Of a stretch of DNA of 64,000 nucleotides, positions 12,901 to 23,129 are shown one piece after another. Made by a program: the position numbers and the translations under genes. This DNA is from Paragyromitra xinjiangensis (taxonomy: Eukaryota; Ascomycota; Pezizomycetes; Pezizales; Discinaceae): the NCBI GenBank assembly GCA_038503065.1, contig JBCAMK010000012.1:372001-436000 (forward strand), given 5' to 3'. Under the pieces are notes generated by a model, which was not told where the DNA came from, searched no databases, and saw nothing but the letters and a program-made list of their open reading frames with translations. The first letter of the stretch is position 1. Each line of letters begins with the position of its first letter.

Positions 12901-13058
12901 ACGATGATGATAGTGGGGATGCGGAGAGGGAGCGTGAGAGTGAAGGACAGCAGAGCCCTAAGAGGGTCAGGCCTGCGAGTCCGAGGAGAGATGTGAGCAG
13001 GAGCCCGCCTACTAATGTAAGGAAGGAGGTTATGGCTGGTGGGGTTTACGTTTGTTAA
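9909..13058 (+). CDS. SET2: Set2 histone H3 lysine-36 methyltransferase
   Basis: I join four exons: 9909–10389, 10521–12271, 12338–12421 and 12480–13058, giving 964 residues. After a basic, serine-rich N-terminus the domains run in the classic Set2 order. A cysteine-rich AWS domain spans about 155–200 (C-E-C-R-E-E-W and following cysteines). The SET domain spans about 202–324, with the catalytic NHSCNPN at 283–289 and an ELVFDYN motif. The post-SET CxCxxxxC lies at about 331–346. A helical LEDGF/TFIIS-N-like region follows at about 413–522, a WW domain at about 615–643 (W-x-K-A-W … YYYANDG … W-E-L-P) and the SRI domain at about 745–830, split over exons 3 and 4. The SRI domain in this family binds the phosphorylated RNA polymerase II CTD, coupling H3K36 methylation to elongation. 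All zinc- and SAM-binding residues appear intact. Exon 1 ends inside the AWS domain. Confidence 0.97.
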
Positions 13059-14300
13059 TTTTTACGCATGCCATATGATACGATCTTGGAGGCGAGACGA
13101 GATATGCATGAAGAGGTGGGGTAGTGTTATTTTTTCAAGTGTTTGACTTAGTGATAATAGGGACTATGTCCTGTTATTCTTATGCAAGGAAGTTAATGGT
13201 GGGCAGGAAGGGGACGGCGTCGGCTCAGCCTCGTTGGTAACTGTACAGCGTTTTTTCTTTTTCTGATGGTTTTCGAACCTGCCTTTTACTGCTATTTTTT
13301 TCCTTCCTTACTCCCCCCTGCGTGCTTGCTGTCTTTAGATGATGATAGTAGGTGGGTGTTGTAACATTAACATGTTTTCTTTTTACTAGTCTTTTTCTTA
13401 CTTCGTTTACCAGAGCGTCGGCTTCAATTTTTCTGCTTCTTGTTCAAAATAGTTGATCTGCAGGGGGGGTTTTTTTATATATATCTTCTATCTTTGGTAG
13501 TGCTGGGGAGTTTGGATCTTTTTTTTCATTCATTTTTTTTCACTGTTTGATCTTCGTATCTTTCCGCATGTTTGCTCTAGGTGCGCGTGCGGGTGTGAAT
13601 TCATGTCTCTTTTCATTTGTTCTGCATTTTATTTCCTCTTTTCTCTCGCATTTCCTGCAGGTTTTGCGGGTGGTTGGGGAAGTGAATTGTACCGATAGTG
13701 TTCCCTATCCCCCTTCTAAGATCTTTTACTTTGTTTTCGCATCTGATCGATCTTAGGGAAGGGGTGGGGGCTTAGTTGAATAGTAGATAGGTGGTTGAGG
13801 GAATAAAGTATGGGAATTCGAGATATTGCTGCTAGACCAGTTATTTTATAAGGTATGTATGGAATTGCCATGTAGTTGGTTGCTTTGTCCCCCTTGGTTT
13901 TGGTCGGAAGGAGATGGGACCGGGATGGTGGGGGGTTTTTTGGTCGTCCGCGCAAAAAGAGCTAAAGGAAAGGTTCTTCCCAAATTTACACTCACCCATA
14001 ACATGTTCACGACAACCTCTTTCCTTTCTCTAGAGCACTATCTGCCAAATAAATTTCAAGATATAACCCGAAGCTAGTGCTACACCCTCAAGCTCACTGC
14101 ATTACATAATTTTTGGGCGCTTGTCTCCAACGCAACTTTGGTCGAAAAGTTCCAACAACTTCACGATCGATAAATTACGGTACATATTTCAATAGATACG
14201 GATATTGGGATTTTATATTGTGGCAGGAGTTATGAGCTGGAAGTTGAGGAGTTCCGTATTTCGTCAAAGTTCGGGCCGCGCCTTTTAGCCCAATTACAAA
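13059..14300. other. Intergenic, T-rich SET2 3' flank
   Basis: T-rich 3' flank of SET2 with several T runs (13250–13560). I see no gene. Confidence 0.4.
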
Positions 14301-14478
14301 TACAGTGCCAAAAAGGGGGATGCGATTGGTACAGCATTTTTACAGTATTCTAAAAAATGGTGGATTAATTCCGCAGTGCTACGGGATTTATCAGCAAATG
14401 CAGCAGCGCTCCAGAATTAATACAGCATTTTCTAAAAATACGGTAGTTAGTAGATCCACCCCATTTTTTGGTACTGTA
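14301..14478. mobile_element. MITE with Tc1/mariner-type inverted ends
   Basis: The left end reads TACAGTGCCAAAAAGGGGG. The reverse complement of the right end reads TACAGTACCAAAAAATGGGG, so the two ends match over about 20 bp with a few mismatches. The outermost TA on each side fits a TA target-site duplication. The element is about 178 bp, has no coding capacity and is AT-rich inside. This is the structure of a miniature element mobilised by a Tc1/mariner or pogo-like transposase. No other copy with these ends was noticed in the window. Confidence 0.65.
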
Positions 14479-15972
14479 GTGCCGCCGTAAAACATCTCTT
14501 GCCGACACAACTGTATTTTCTCTTGATTTGAAATTTGCATATAGCTTGTGCCTTATTGCTTACGAGAGTTTCACAAAGATTGAATAGCAGTTATGTTTGG
14601 GCTACAGTCGACGGGCGTGATTTTGCCCATTTTGGTGTGGTTTTGGTTGCTGGACGATGATTGGCACCAGAAACGGGGTATCCCGACCCATTAGCTTCTT
14701 CCAGATGTCCATCCTACCTGTGCAGACTACAATAATAAATACGCTGATATCGAATTTATGATAATGTAGATAAAGTAACACCTTACACCGATTGAAAAGC
14801 CTGATGCTAATAATGTCCCAAAAGACAGACCTTACCGCTAATAGCTACGAATAGTCACCATAGCTATTTCTATGGGATATCGATGAGATGGAGACGACGC
14901 GCATCCTGTTCCTCGATGAAGCTCGTCCAGCAACCAGTATAAAAAGCTTGATATATTCGCTTCGGTTTTTTCTTAAGCGAACGCGCTGTTATGTTAATAA
15001 AGAAATCCAGGTTAAAAGCGAATGAAGTGTGTGTGGCAAGAGCAAGACCCCGGGCATGAAGGCTTGCTCATCGCGGCGGTGTTAAAATTGGAGTTTAACA
15101 TCTGGCACCTACGAACTATACTGTGGTCATATTCTAATACCTTTAGTCACTAGTTCAGGTCATTCGCTACCCTAATGATTATAGTAGTGGTAGTGTGATA
15201 TGTGATTAGCTAAACACGAGGTGCCCCAACTGTAGAGCTGTTACTAGTACATAAGTTAAGTAACGTCCTGCGAATCCCATTCGCTCTTTAAATTCCATGC
15301 ACCCTTCGAGCAACCATACGTACAGCAGGAATATAAGGCTTAGGCAAGGACTACAACTGTACTAAGCGTGCCAATGAAAGGGCTTAAAGGCGTTGGACCC
15401 CAAACAGCGAAAAATATAATTACCAACCCTGTGAAGCGAATGTAGATCATGATTTCGCCGACCAATCACATGGCTGCCAAGAAAACTAGTAACTAGCGAG
15501 TGTGGGGGTATCTATTCACAGCAGATATTTTCTATGAGTTTCTTAAGGGAATACTACTACCTACTTCGTGTTGGCAGCGATGCCGTTCGTGGCCCCGAAG
15601 CAAGACATCTACTAACTTAGACTGAACCTAGGTTGAATACTACTACATAGCACCGACTGTGCGTAACACCGTGCGGTTCGTATCGTTCTCTTTTGGATTT
15701 AAGCTCCGAAGATCATCCTAAATTAAGTTTGGTTTCGAGCCAACTCGGAGATGGGGACGGAGAAACGTTCAGATATTCATAACTAGAGAGGTGTCTTTTA
15801 GCTTCGTATTTGTGTATAAATCCAGCTTCTTGCCACATATCCAAGTCATCACCCACGACATTTTCAATCCTTACGCTCCTTCAACGCTCCTTCAAACCAC
15901 ATTCCTTTAACCCACGCTCCTCCGGATCATAATCGCCAAAACTTCAGCCCAACTCACCCTCAAACTCTCAAG
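14479..15972. other. Intergenic, non-coding
   Basis: No supportable gene, RNA or repeat is visible apart from the TATA box listed separately near the right end. Confidence 0.4.
15815..15820 (+). promoter_or_regulatory. TATA box of the small secreted protein gene
   Basis: TATAAA lies 153 bp before the ATG at 15973 and is followed by a C-rich leader, as in many fungal promoters. Confidence 0.45.
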
Positions 15973-16420
15973 ATGCAGATCAAAAACATCGTCGCTTCCC
16001 TCGTCGTTGCTGTGACCCTCGTCAACGCTCAAATTGTAAGCCCAGCCCCACTGAACCCCATAAGATTCCCCGACCCCATTAAAATCCTTACAAACACAAC
16101 TAACTTTGCATTTGTGGGCATACAGGAGGAGATCGAGAGCCCTCAAACCAAGATATGTCTCGACGCAATCGAGCGATTCCACAAAGACAACAATGTCGGG
16201 ATTTTTCTAAACGAAGTCTCGCCTGATTGCTTGAGGTGCTAGTGAGTGTACCATGTTCAACTTGGAATATCTACCAAGAGACGAAGCTAATGCACCCTTT
16301 AGCATGCTCATGGCTGATAGCTGCTTACATGAGATGGAAGGTTTGGGTTCCCGTAGGTGTTTCGGGAGAGAAGATATGTTGCCGAAATGCATCAATCCGG
16401 AAGTGTTGAACTATATGTAG
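15973..16420 (+). CDS. Small secreted cysteine-containing protein, effector-like
   Basis: I recovered this by splicing 15973–16035, 16126–16241 and 16303–16420. The 61-nt second intron starts GTGAGT, carries GCTAAT before the acceptor and removes an in-frame TAG. The product has 98 residues. The first ~19 form a signal peptide (basic MQIK, a hydrophobic core, then VNAQ at the cleavage region). The mature ~79 residues contain six cysteines: one after KI, a CLRC pair, then single cysteines after DS, RR and PK. The first intron is a multiple of three with no stop, so a version retaining it is also possible. I do not recognise the family. Size, secretion signal and paired-looking cysteines fit a secreted effector or antimicrobial-type peptide; that is inference. 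Confidence 0.7.
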
Positions 16421-18242
16421 TTCCTGGGAGTGGAGGGTAAGTGAGATGTGGATTTTGGGTATTGATTGTGACTGTTGGGATGGGTCCGACACTCTGCATG
16501 TACAACATACGTATATCTCTTTGCAACTGTAATCGTAATAGTAATTATCCACCAAGCCCATCGCTCATCACCGTGAGACCTCGAGCGGTTATTCAAGGAG
16601 ATGAAAGTGACAACTACCTAATCCCCTAAGAGCGCAGGCAATGCCACAGTCCCAGAGCCAAGTTGTAGGTCAACACAAATAAAAAATACCAAAGCGGTGA
16701 GACTAGCCAATAGCAGAACACACCTATCGCTCTCCCGGCCAAGAAAACCACGGACTCAGGACGCTATCATCAGACGGATTTAGCTTCCCACAAAGAGAAC
16801 CAGGCCCGAGCTAGTCAGTGAGAATCCTAGCAAGTAAACCCTCGTCCGTAACGAAGACTTCAATGACAGCTTAAAAAAATACCCATAACCCAAGATATCC
16901 GGCGTTAGTATGTAACTGTCCCAACAGCCAACAGGACGCGTGAACGATAACCCTACTATCTGCGGTGGAACACTTCACTGGGTACTCCATATCCCGTCAG
17001 ATGTAGGGCGGGCTTACGATGCGATAATCCTAGTAGCTATTCTCACCTCTCGCTGTCCCCCAAAGCGATGCGTTTCCACGCCCCGTAATATTCCAAGCTT
17101 GCCACTACGTATGGATCTTGTCCCAGCATTTAGCAATCAAAAAAGATCTCCAAGGTAGAACGCCCGAGTCATATCCCATGATGCATCACACAACACAAAT
17201 CCCAACCTACCTCTAAAACGAAACCGGCTATAACAACAGCTCTCGTAACCTCGATAATACACTGGGACCGCGGAATAGCGAGCTATCCCGCTACAATCCC
17301 AGTGGTTTTCCCTACCACCTAGGCGGAAAATATGGCTTAATGTACTTAATGGATCAAGAGAAAAGGTGCTAGCCTGTATGGGTCGAGCGATAGCCCGTAA
17401 TGCATCCCACCGAAGCTGTCTCAACCTGGAGGGTTAATTTATATGGTTGACTATTATCTTTAATTCCACCACTACCTGGCCTACCCATAACCCGCCCTAG
17501 TTCCAGTGTCCCAATGGGCTGATACCCGTAGTGCGCCGCCATAACCTAGGGCTGGATGCGAGTATGATGCATTATTATTATCATCCTAACCCGTATAAAT
17601 TCCCGAGTGATGATCCATGCCGCACACCCGCACCACACACAACAGTACAATAGAACCCCAACAGGACCTTTAGAAGTAAATAAACTTCACTATTAACCGG
17701 ACTACGGGAACCCCTTCAAAACATCTACCAGTCATCCATCCGCAAACCTCAGCCGCTACCGCGGAGTAGCTCTCAAAGGAAATGTCCAGACCAAATAGCA
17801 ATATATCACCCAAAAATCTAACCACAAGAAACCCTATCATCAAACCCACAATCAAGAAAGGAAGGATATAATTATACAGAAAAACCACCCAAAGCTGTAC
17901 CGTGCCCTTTTACCAACCACCACAAAAGAAACCTCAATAAAGGAAAAGAAAAAAGAACTCCATTAAACCCCATTTCACTACACTCACTACACTCACTGCC
18001 CCACTACCGGCTCAAATATGGTCCCAAACTCCCCGACATACTCCCTAAACTCAACTCCCCACTTCCTAACCTCCCCTGTCTCGGCGACGTACCAAGTCTT
18101 ACATGACTCTGCACATCACTTCCCAGCGGCGGCACCACACTACCAGTATCCGAATTATCCATATCGAACTTTGTATCCGAGACTTCCCCATCCCCATCCG
18201 ACGCCGGTATAGGATCAGGTATTTGTATATCAAGCTAACAGA
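16421..18242. other. Intergenic, non-coding
   Basis: About 1.8 kb with an A/C-rich plus strand in its right half. No frame shows family features, codon bias or splice logic. I see no RNA gene or repeat. Confidence 0.4.
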
Positions 18243-19034
18243 TTAGCTACGTTCCAGTAAGGATGTAGTGGTACCCACATTCATATACCCCGTTCTCCTC
18301 AACGGCACAAACACCGCCTTCTGTCCACTCTCCTCCAACTCCTTATTCCTATCCTGTAGATAATCCTCCACCCTCCGCAGTACCCTCTTACAATGCGTAT
18401 CCACCACCTCCTCAGCCAGCCATAACGTGAGTAGTCCGAGAATGGCGTCTACCCAATTCCACTTATTCCACGGATCAAACGCCTCCTTGAGCTCCTCATT
18501 CACCTTAGCTATCACCTTCCGGAACTGATCCTCCGTAACATGCGGCTCCAGGATATCCGGGAAAACGTTACTATACGCCGGCGCCAAATCACCATACTCC
18601 ATAAAATCGCGCGCGATACGGATAACCCGGGTCGACTCGTAGAGCGGGGAGTCAACCGGGACGTACGGGTTACGGTGGGGGAAACACGGGTGAGTGCTGT
18701 TCCACTCGCTTTCTCTAGAGCCACGGGAGGCTGGACGAGATTCCTCGTCTCCGATTGGTTGGAGGGGGGATTGAGCGGAGGATTTTGAGACGTGTTTAGA
18801 GCGTAGATCGTCGAGTTGGACGCCGAGTTCGGAGTTCAAGCCCATGGAGGAGCGGGAGTCGCGGTCGGGGTTTTCGAGCCATGAGCGGTTGGTGTTGGAG
18901 GTGCCGCGACGGTGGTCGTTGTGGAATAGGGCGGGTTCCATCATTTGGAGGGGGAGACGGATGTTGGGGGTGTTGGAGCGCGAGGTTTCGGTGGAGGTTA
19001 CCATCCCGTCGTCTGGGGAGAGGTATTGGGTCAT
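18243..19034 (-). CDS. ERF4: Erf4/Golgin-A7-type subunit of Ras palmitoyltransferase
   Basis: This is a minus-strand frame of 263 residues from the first ATG at 19034. The C-terminal half carries the Erf4 signature. A TRVIRIARDF start is followed by FPDILEPHVTEDQF, then KVNEELKEAF, a tryptophan-rich helix (W-N-K-W-N-W), a KRVLRRVEDYLQDRN helix and the closing PLRRTGYMNV. In this family Erf4 stabilises the DHHC enzyme Erf2 at the ER, and the pair palmitoylates Ras. The N-terminal ~100 residues are Ser-rich and disordered. The same frame stays open upstream to about 19470 without any ATG and encodes more S/P/T-rich sequence. The real start is therefore probably in an upstream exon that I could not place, and the coordinates given are a minimum. 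Confidence 0.88.
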   Translation of the reverse strand: MTQYLSPDDGMVTSTETSRSNTPNIRLPLQMMEPALFHNDHRRGTSNTNRSWLENPDRDSRSSMGLNSELGVQLDDLRSKHVSKSSAQSPLQPIGDEESRPASRGSRESEWNSTHPCFPHRNPYVPVDSPLYESTRVIRIARDFMEYGDLAPAYSNVFPDILEPHVTEDQFRKVIAKVNEELKEAFDPWNKWNWVDAILGLLTLWLAEEVVDTHCKRVLRRVEDYLQDRNKELEESGQKAVFVPLRRTGYMNVGTTTSLLERS

Positions 19035-19572
19035 TTTTCGACGTTTTGGTCCCTCCCGTACGATACGGGGGCCTTGGAGGGGGAGGACGGTGATGCTATA
19101 GGCGCTGTGGGTGTCGGTGGGTTTGTCGGGTGGGGAGACGCCGTCGAGGAGTTCTTCGGAGGAGGAGGAGAAGGCGGCGGTTGCCAGGGATGAGGTGCGG
19201 CGGGATTGGGAGTAGGTGCGGTGGGGGGAGAGGGAGGAGGAGGAGGGGGGTTTGGAGAGGTGGTTTAGTGGGTTGAGGAGGCGGGTGGGTGCGGGGTTAA
19301 GAATGGAGTAGGTGGAGGAGGAGGAGGAAGGGGGAAGTCGGGGACGCGATGGGGAGGCCGTGGTGGCGGTTAGTAAGGGGTGATGCCGGCTGGCTTGGCG
19401 GGGGGTGAGGACGGGGGTGATTGGCGAGGGGGTTAATTGGTTAAGAATTGGAACGAATAGGAGTAGAGAGATGGATTAGAAGAGTGGTGAGAATAATCTA
19501 GAAATTGAGTAGAATATCTGGTGATAGTAAGTGTGGGTTATCTTGGGATAGAAGGGCAGGGACAGAAGGAGC

Positions 19573-19630
19573 GAGACAGAAGAGACAGACAGAAGAGACA
19601 GAAGAGACAGAAGAGACAGAAGAGACAGAA
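19573..19630. repeat. 9-bp tandem repeat, AGAGACAGA units
   Basis: Six or so head-to-tail copies of AGAGACAGA, one with an internal AGAC slip, just upstream of the Erf4 gene on its 5' side. A simple purine-rich minisatellite. Confidence 0.85.
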
Positions 19631-21382
19631 TACTCAAGATATATCCCCGACTCCGTGCCATTCCCATCTCGTACAAACTCCTCTCCGCTCGGACTCCAAG
19701 AACCAACATCTCCCTGAGTATCGAGTTGGTTCAGTCCAGACGGATCATGTCTCAACCGAGCTGTTATCCGTCGTACAAAGGACCGTTATGTTCTTATTCT
19801 ACCGAGAAATGAGTTTCGTTTTGCATCTCTGTACTGTGCTATCTTTCGATAGAGAATTCACTGTCCTTCCTCTACTACGCCGATTACTGATCCGTGCTGA
19901 GTCCATGTCCCCTTTCCACATAAAGCTCTATACAGGATAGTAGAAACTGCTATTCAGGCTGTAGCAAGAAAAAGTACATTTGCCACCTCTGGGCTTTCTC
20001 GCTCTTTCGCGTGGGTCTAATTTCCGGTTTTTGCTTTTCGTGGTTAGATCCGTCCTTTTTGTGTGTAATCTTGGAATGTACCAGTGTGGGTGAGCTAGTA
20101 AGAGTAGGAAGTAAGTAGTGAGGTGCTGTGCAGTACTCACACTGGTTGAGCTGTCGTTCTACGTGAGATAATGATTCTAGCTAGGGTTTATTAACGAGAT
20201 TTGTGATAGATCGCGTTGACTGAGGGTTGGTCGATTCTTAGCTTTTGCGGAAGCTATTTGATGGGAGAACGCTGTTACTGAGAATAGTGTAAGTTCGATA
20301 ATCGATAACAGCTATTCGATCGCGAAGCTAGCCGATTGAGAGATCTCAGGAATCAGTAGACAGCTCATTGCTAATGGAAGACGAGAGATGATCTATTTCC
20401 ACATACAGAAATCTAGTCACGGTGGACCCATAACATTTACATCCTCCCAGACCACCACCAATAGCACTATCTTACTACTCTCAACTCCCCAAACAAGCAG
20501 TGGTCTGTAATAGATTATCAGCTTCTCAATCAACCTGTCCTTCGCCCATCCAGAACTCAACCATCCGTCTCACCCCAATCCACAGATAAAATCATTCCCA
20601 CTAGGTCTCCAAGTCCACCGGACTACCCTCACGCCCCCTACATCGAATCCTGAAATACAGACCACCTCTGTACCCTCCTCCACGAACCTATCCCATCGCA
20701 TTCCTTCCACCAACCAAATCAACAGCCCCACCAACCTAACCTCGTACATAGGTTCTCCACAAACTATCGACCTGGACTAAAACCACACTACTGCACCTAC
20801 CTACCACCAGTGGAATGCTACAACCCCCGTGTATCTACTTCTCGGCAGGATCGTAATGGTGCCTTAACGGTGAGCCTGCACGGACGCGTCCATCTTTAAC
20901 CTCGGCGTCGTGGTTGGTCTGCGGTTGGGTTTTGGAGGTTGTGTCGGTGGGGGTGGGATTTCTAGTGAAGTAGTAGGCAGGTTAGATGGGGTGTAGGTCT
21001 CGAGTGATTGATGGTGAATGCTTTTGGTGTATATACGAGTCTAGGTTAGATATCTATGTGGTTGCTACCCGGTAATCACCATCCTACTACGCATCACTGG
21101 TAATAAGTTGTAACCAGCCAGACCCCCCCAACACCTAACCCTCCACGCAAAAGACCACTCCACCACCACCTTACACCGCCAAGACACCACACAGAGTGAT
21201 ACACCATGACCCCGTACCCGGCACCGGAACCAACACTACCCGACCCGCGCACCCGGAAGCGAGCAGGGTCCACGAGCGGAAAGCTTAGCGTCGGAATATC
21301 AAAGTTCCGCTAGAACGCTTATGGAGTGTTTTAGTACGGTAGCTACGGGAGTGGATGTACTGTTTTGGTAGTAGCAATGTGG

Positions 21383-21390
21383 TATAAAAG
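21383..21390 (+). promoter_or_regulatory. TATA box of the dehydrogenase gene
   Basis: TATAAAAG occurs 63 bp before the ATG at 21446, a usual distance for a fungal core promoter. Confidence 0.5.
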
Positions 21391-21445
21391 CTACTTGAGA
21401 ATTCAGATAGAAATGTTAATTCTATAACACCAGTGCTTCCTCGCC

Positions 21446-22581
21446 ATGCCTCGTTTTAATCCTACCATTCTTCCCTCCCTTAGTGGGAAAACTATAATCA
21501 TCACCGGCGGCACTAACGGAATGTAAGCCCCCCCTCCCCTCCCCCATCCCCCCCTCTACAACCCGCACTAACCCATCAGCGGTAAAACAACCACCCTCAA
21601 CCTCCTAAAAAAGGGCGCAAAAGTCTACATCGCAGTCCGCAGCCCCTCTAAAGCCCACACCACAATAACGGAACTCAAAACGCACCTCCCATCCGCACAG
21701 ATTGAAGTCCTCCACCTCGACCTCTCCAGCCTCGCATCCGTCAAAGCCGCCGCAGAGGAGTTCCTCGCGAAGGAGACGGAGCTGCACGTGTTGCTCAATA
21801 ACGCCGGGGTGATGGGATTGCCGTATGAGCTTTCGGAGGACGGGTATGAGTTACAATGGGGGGTGGGGTTTGTCCTTGTGGGGGGGGGGTTTTTTTTGGG
21901 TGGGTAGGGCTGATGGAGGTAGATTAATTACATGGGACATTTCTTGCTCACGAAGTTGCTACTACCGGTGTTGCTGAAGACCGCGGAGACGGCGGGGCCG
22001 GGGAGGGTTGTGAATGTTTCTTCGAGCGCGCATGGGGATGCTCCGAAGGGGGGGATTGGGTTTGGGGATGTTAATTTGGCGGGGAGTGGGGTGATGTTGG
22101 TTTCGTCTCCTTGTTGGGTGGTGGTTTCTGGATGCTGATTTTGTCAGGGAGAGGTATGGTCAGTCTAAGCTTGCGAATATCCTGCATGCTAAGGCGCTGG
22201 CGAAGCGGTATGGTGGGGCGGGGGGGAATTTGATTGCTGTATCGGTGCATCCTGGTGCTGTTCGCACGTGAGTTTTGTCTACTAGGTGGTGAGGCGGAGG
22301 GCTGATAGTAGTGTAGTAATTTGAGTGATGCGTTTTTGACGTCGAAGGGGATATCGACGCTACTGATGACGGTGGCGTCGCCGTTCATGTTGACGGCGGA
22401 GAAAGGGAGTTGGACGTCGTTGTATGCTGTGGCGTCAGAGGAGGTTACGGTGGAGGATTGTGGGGTGTATTTTACGGCGTTTGGCAAGAGGACGAGGCCG
22501 TCGGGGTTAGCGTTAGATGAGGGGTTAGCGGAAAGGCTGTGGGATTGGACTGAGGGGGAGTTGGCGGGGAAGGGGTATTAG
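21446..22581 (+). CDS. Short-chain dehydrogenase/reductase, retinol-dehydrogenase-like
   Basis: The best model joins 21446–21522, 21580–21862, 21923–22095, 22148–22267 and 22317–22581, giving 305 residues. The cofactor-binding motif TGGTNGIG lies near residues 20–27. The structural NNAG motif is followed by VMGLPY, then NYMGHFLL, the catalytic serine region NVSSSA and the catalytic YGQSK. HPGAVRT follows, as in this family's C-terminal half. These are the marks of a classical NAD(P)-dependent SDR of the retinol dehydrogenase/WWOX-like group. The substrate cannot be told. The end of exon 3 is uncertain: a donor at 22091 paired with an acceptor at 22151 also keeps frame and gives 302 residues. 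Introns 2 and 3 have unusual G-rich donors. Exon 2 is C-rich and later exons are strongly G-rich. Confidence 0.88.
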
Positions 22582-23129
22582 AGGGTGTTTTTAGTGTAGA
22601 TTTGAATTCAAGTACTTTTCTTACCTCTGGATCATTAGCGATCACTCGGGGGTATCTTCACGTGTCTGTTCCAAGCGACGGTAACCACCCTCGTCCACTA
22701 GCGCAACTCCAGATGTTATTGTTGGCGGCCTGATGACGTCATCCACCAGCCCTTAAGCGAGTTCTCCCCAGAACGCATTTTAAACCTCTTCCGACCCTTA
22801 CAGTAGGCGAAACGCGTAAAGTGTCAACAGCCGCTCCGTGCTCTGCGGCTATTTCTGTGGGGCTACAGCGGATATCTCGTCACGGGTCGCGTTGCAGATC
22901 CTCAAAGTTTGTCCAAGAGGACGCGAAACCCCATTTTTTTTTTTAAACCAACCCACTGACATTCTCGTTTCCGAGCCACACACACATCTACCCAATACTA
23001 TCTCAGGATAGAAACCAGGGTTTTCAGTACCTCATCTACTTTCTCTACCCGTTGCTCGTGTAGAACGGAGCAGCGGGTCCTTCGCTAGTACGTCGTCCTA
23101 TAGGAACCAACTCTACCCACAACGCAGCA
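22582..23129. other. Intergenic, SNF2 gene promoter
   Basis: Holds the 3' flank of the dehydrogenase gene and the 5' flank of the SNF2 gene, with a T run near 22935. One ATCACTCGG motif occurs at 22641. No gene is seen. Confidence 0.4.

Larger units (their letters stand above)
19035..21445. other. Erf4 5' region and intergenic DNA
   Basis: 19035–19470 probably still encodes the Erf4 N-terminus on the minus strand. A 9-bp tandem repeat follows at 19573–19630. From 19640 to 21380 I see no supportable gene. A TATA box for the next gene lies at 21383. Confidence 0.4.

Noticed and set aside
19498..19755. Minus-strand frame with SVS repeats
   Set aside because: Created by the 9-bp purine minisatellite read in one frame; no other protein features.
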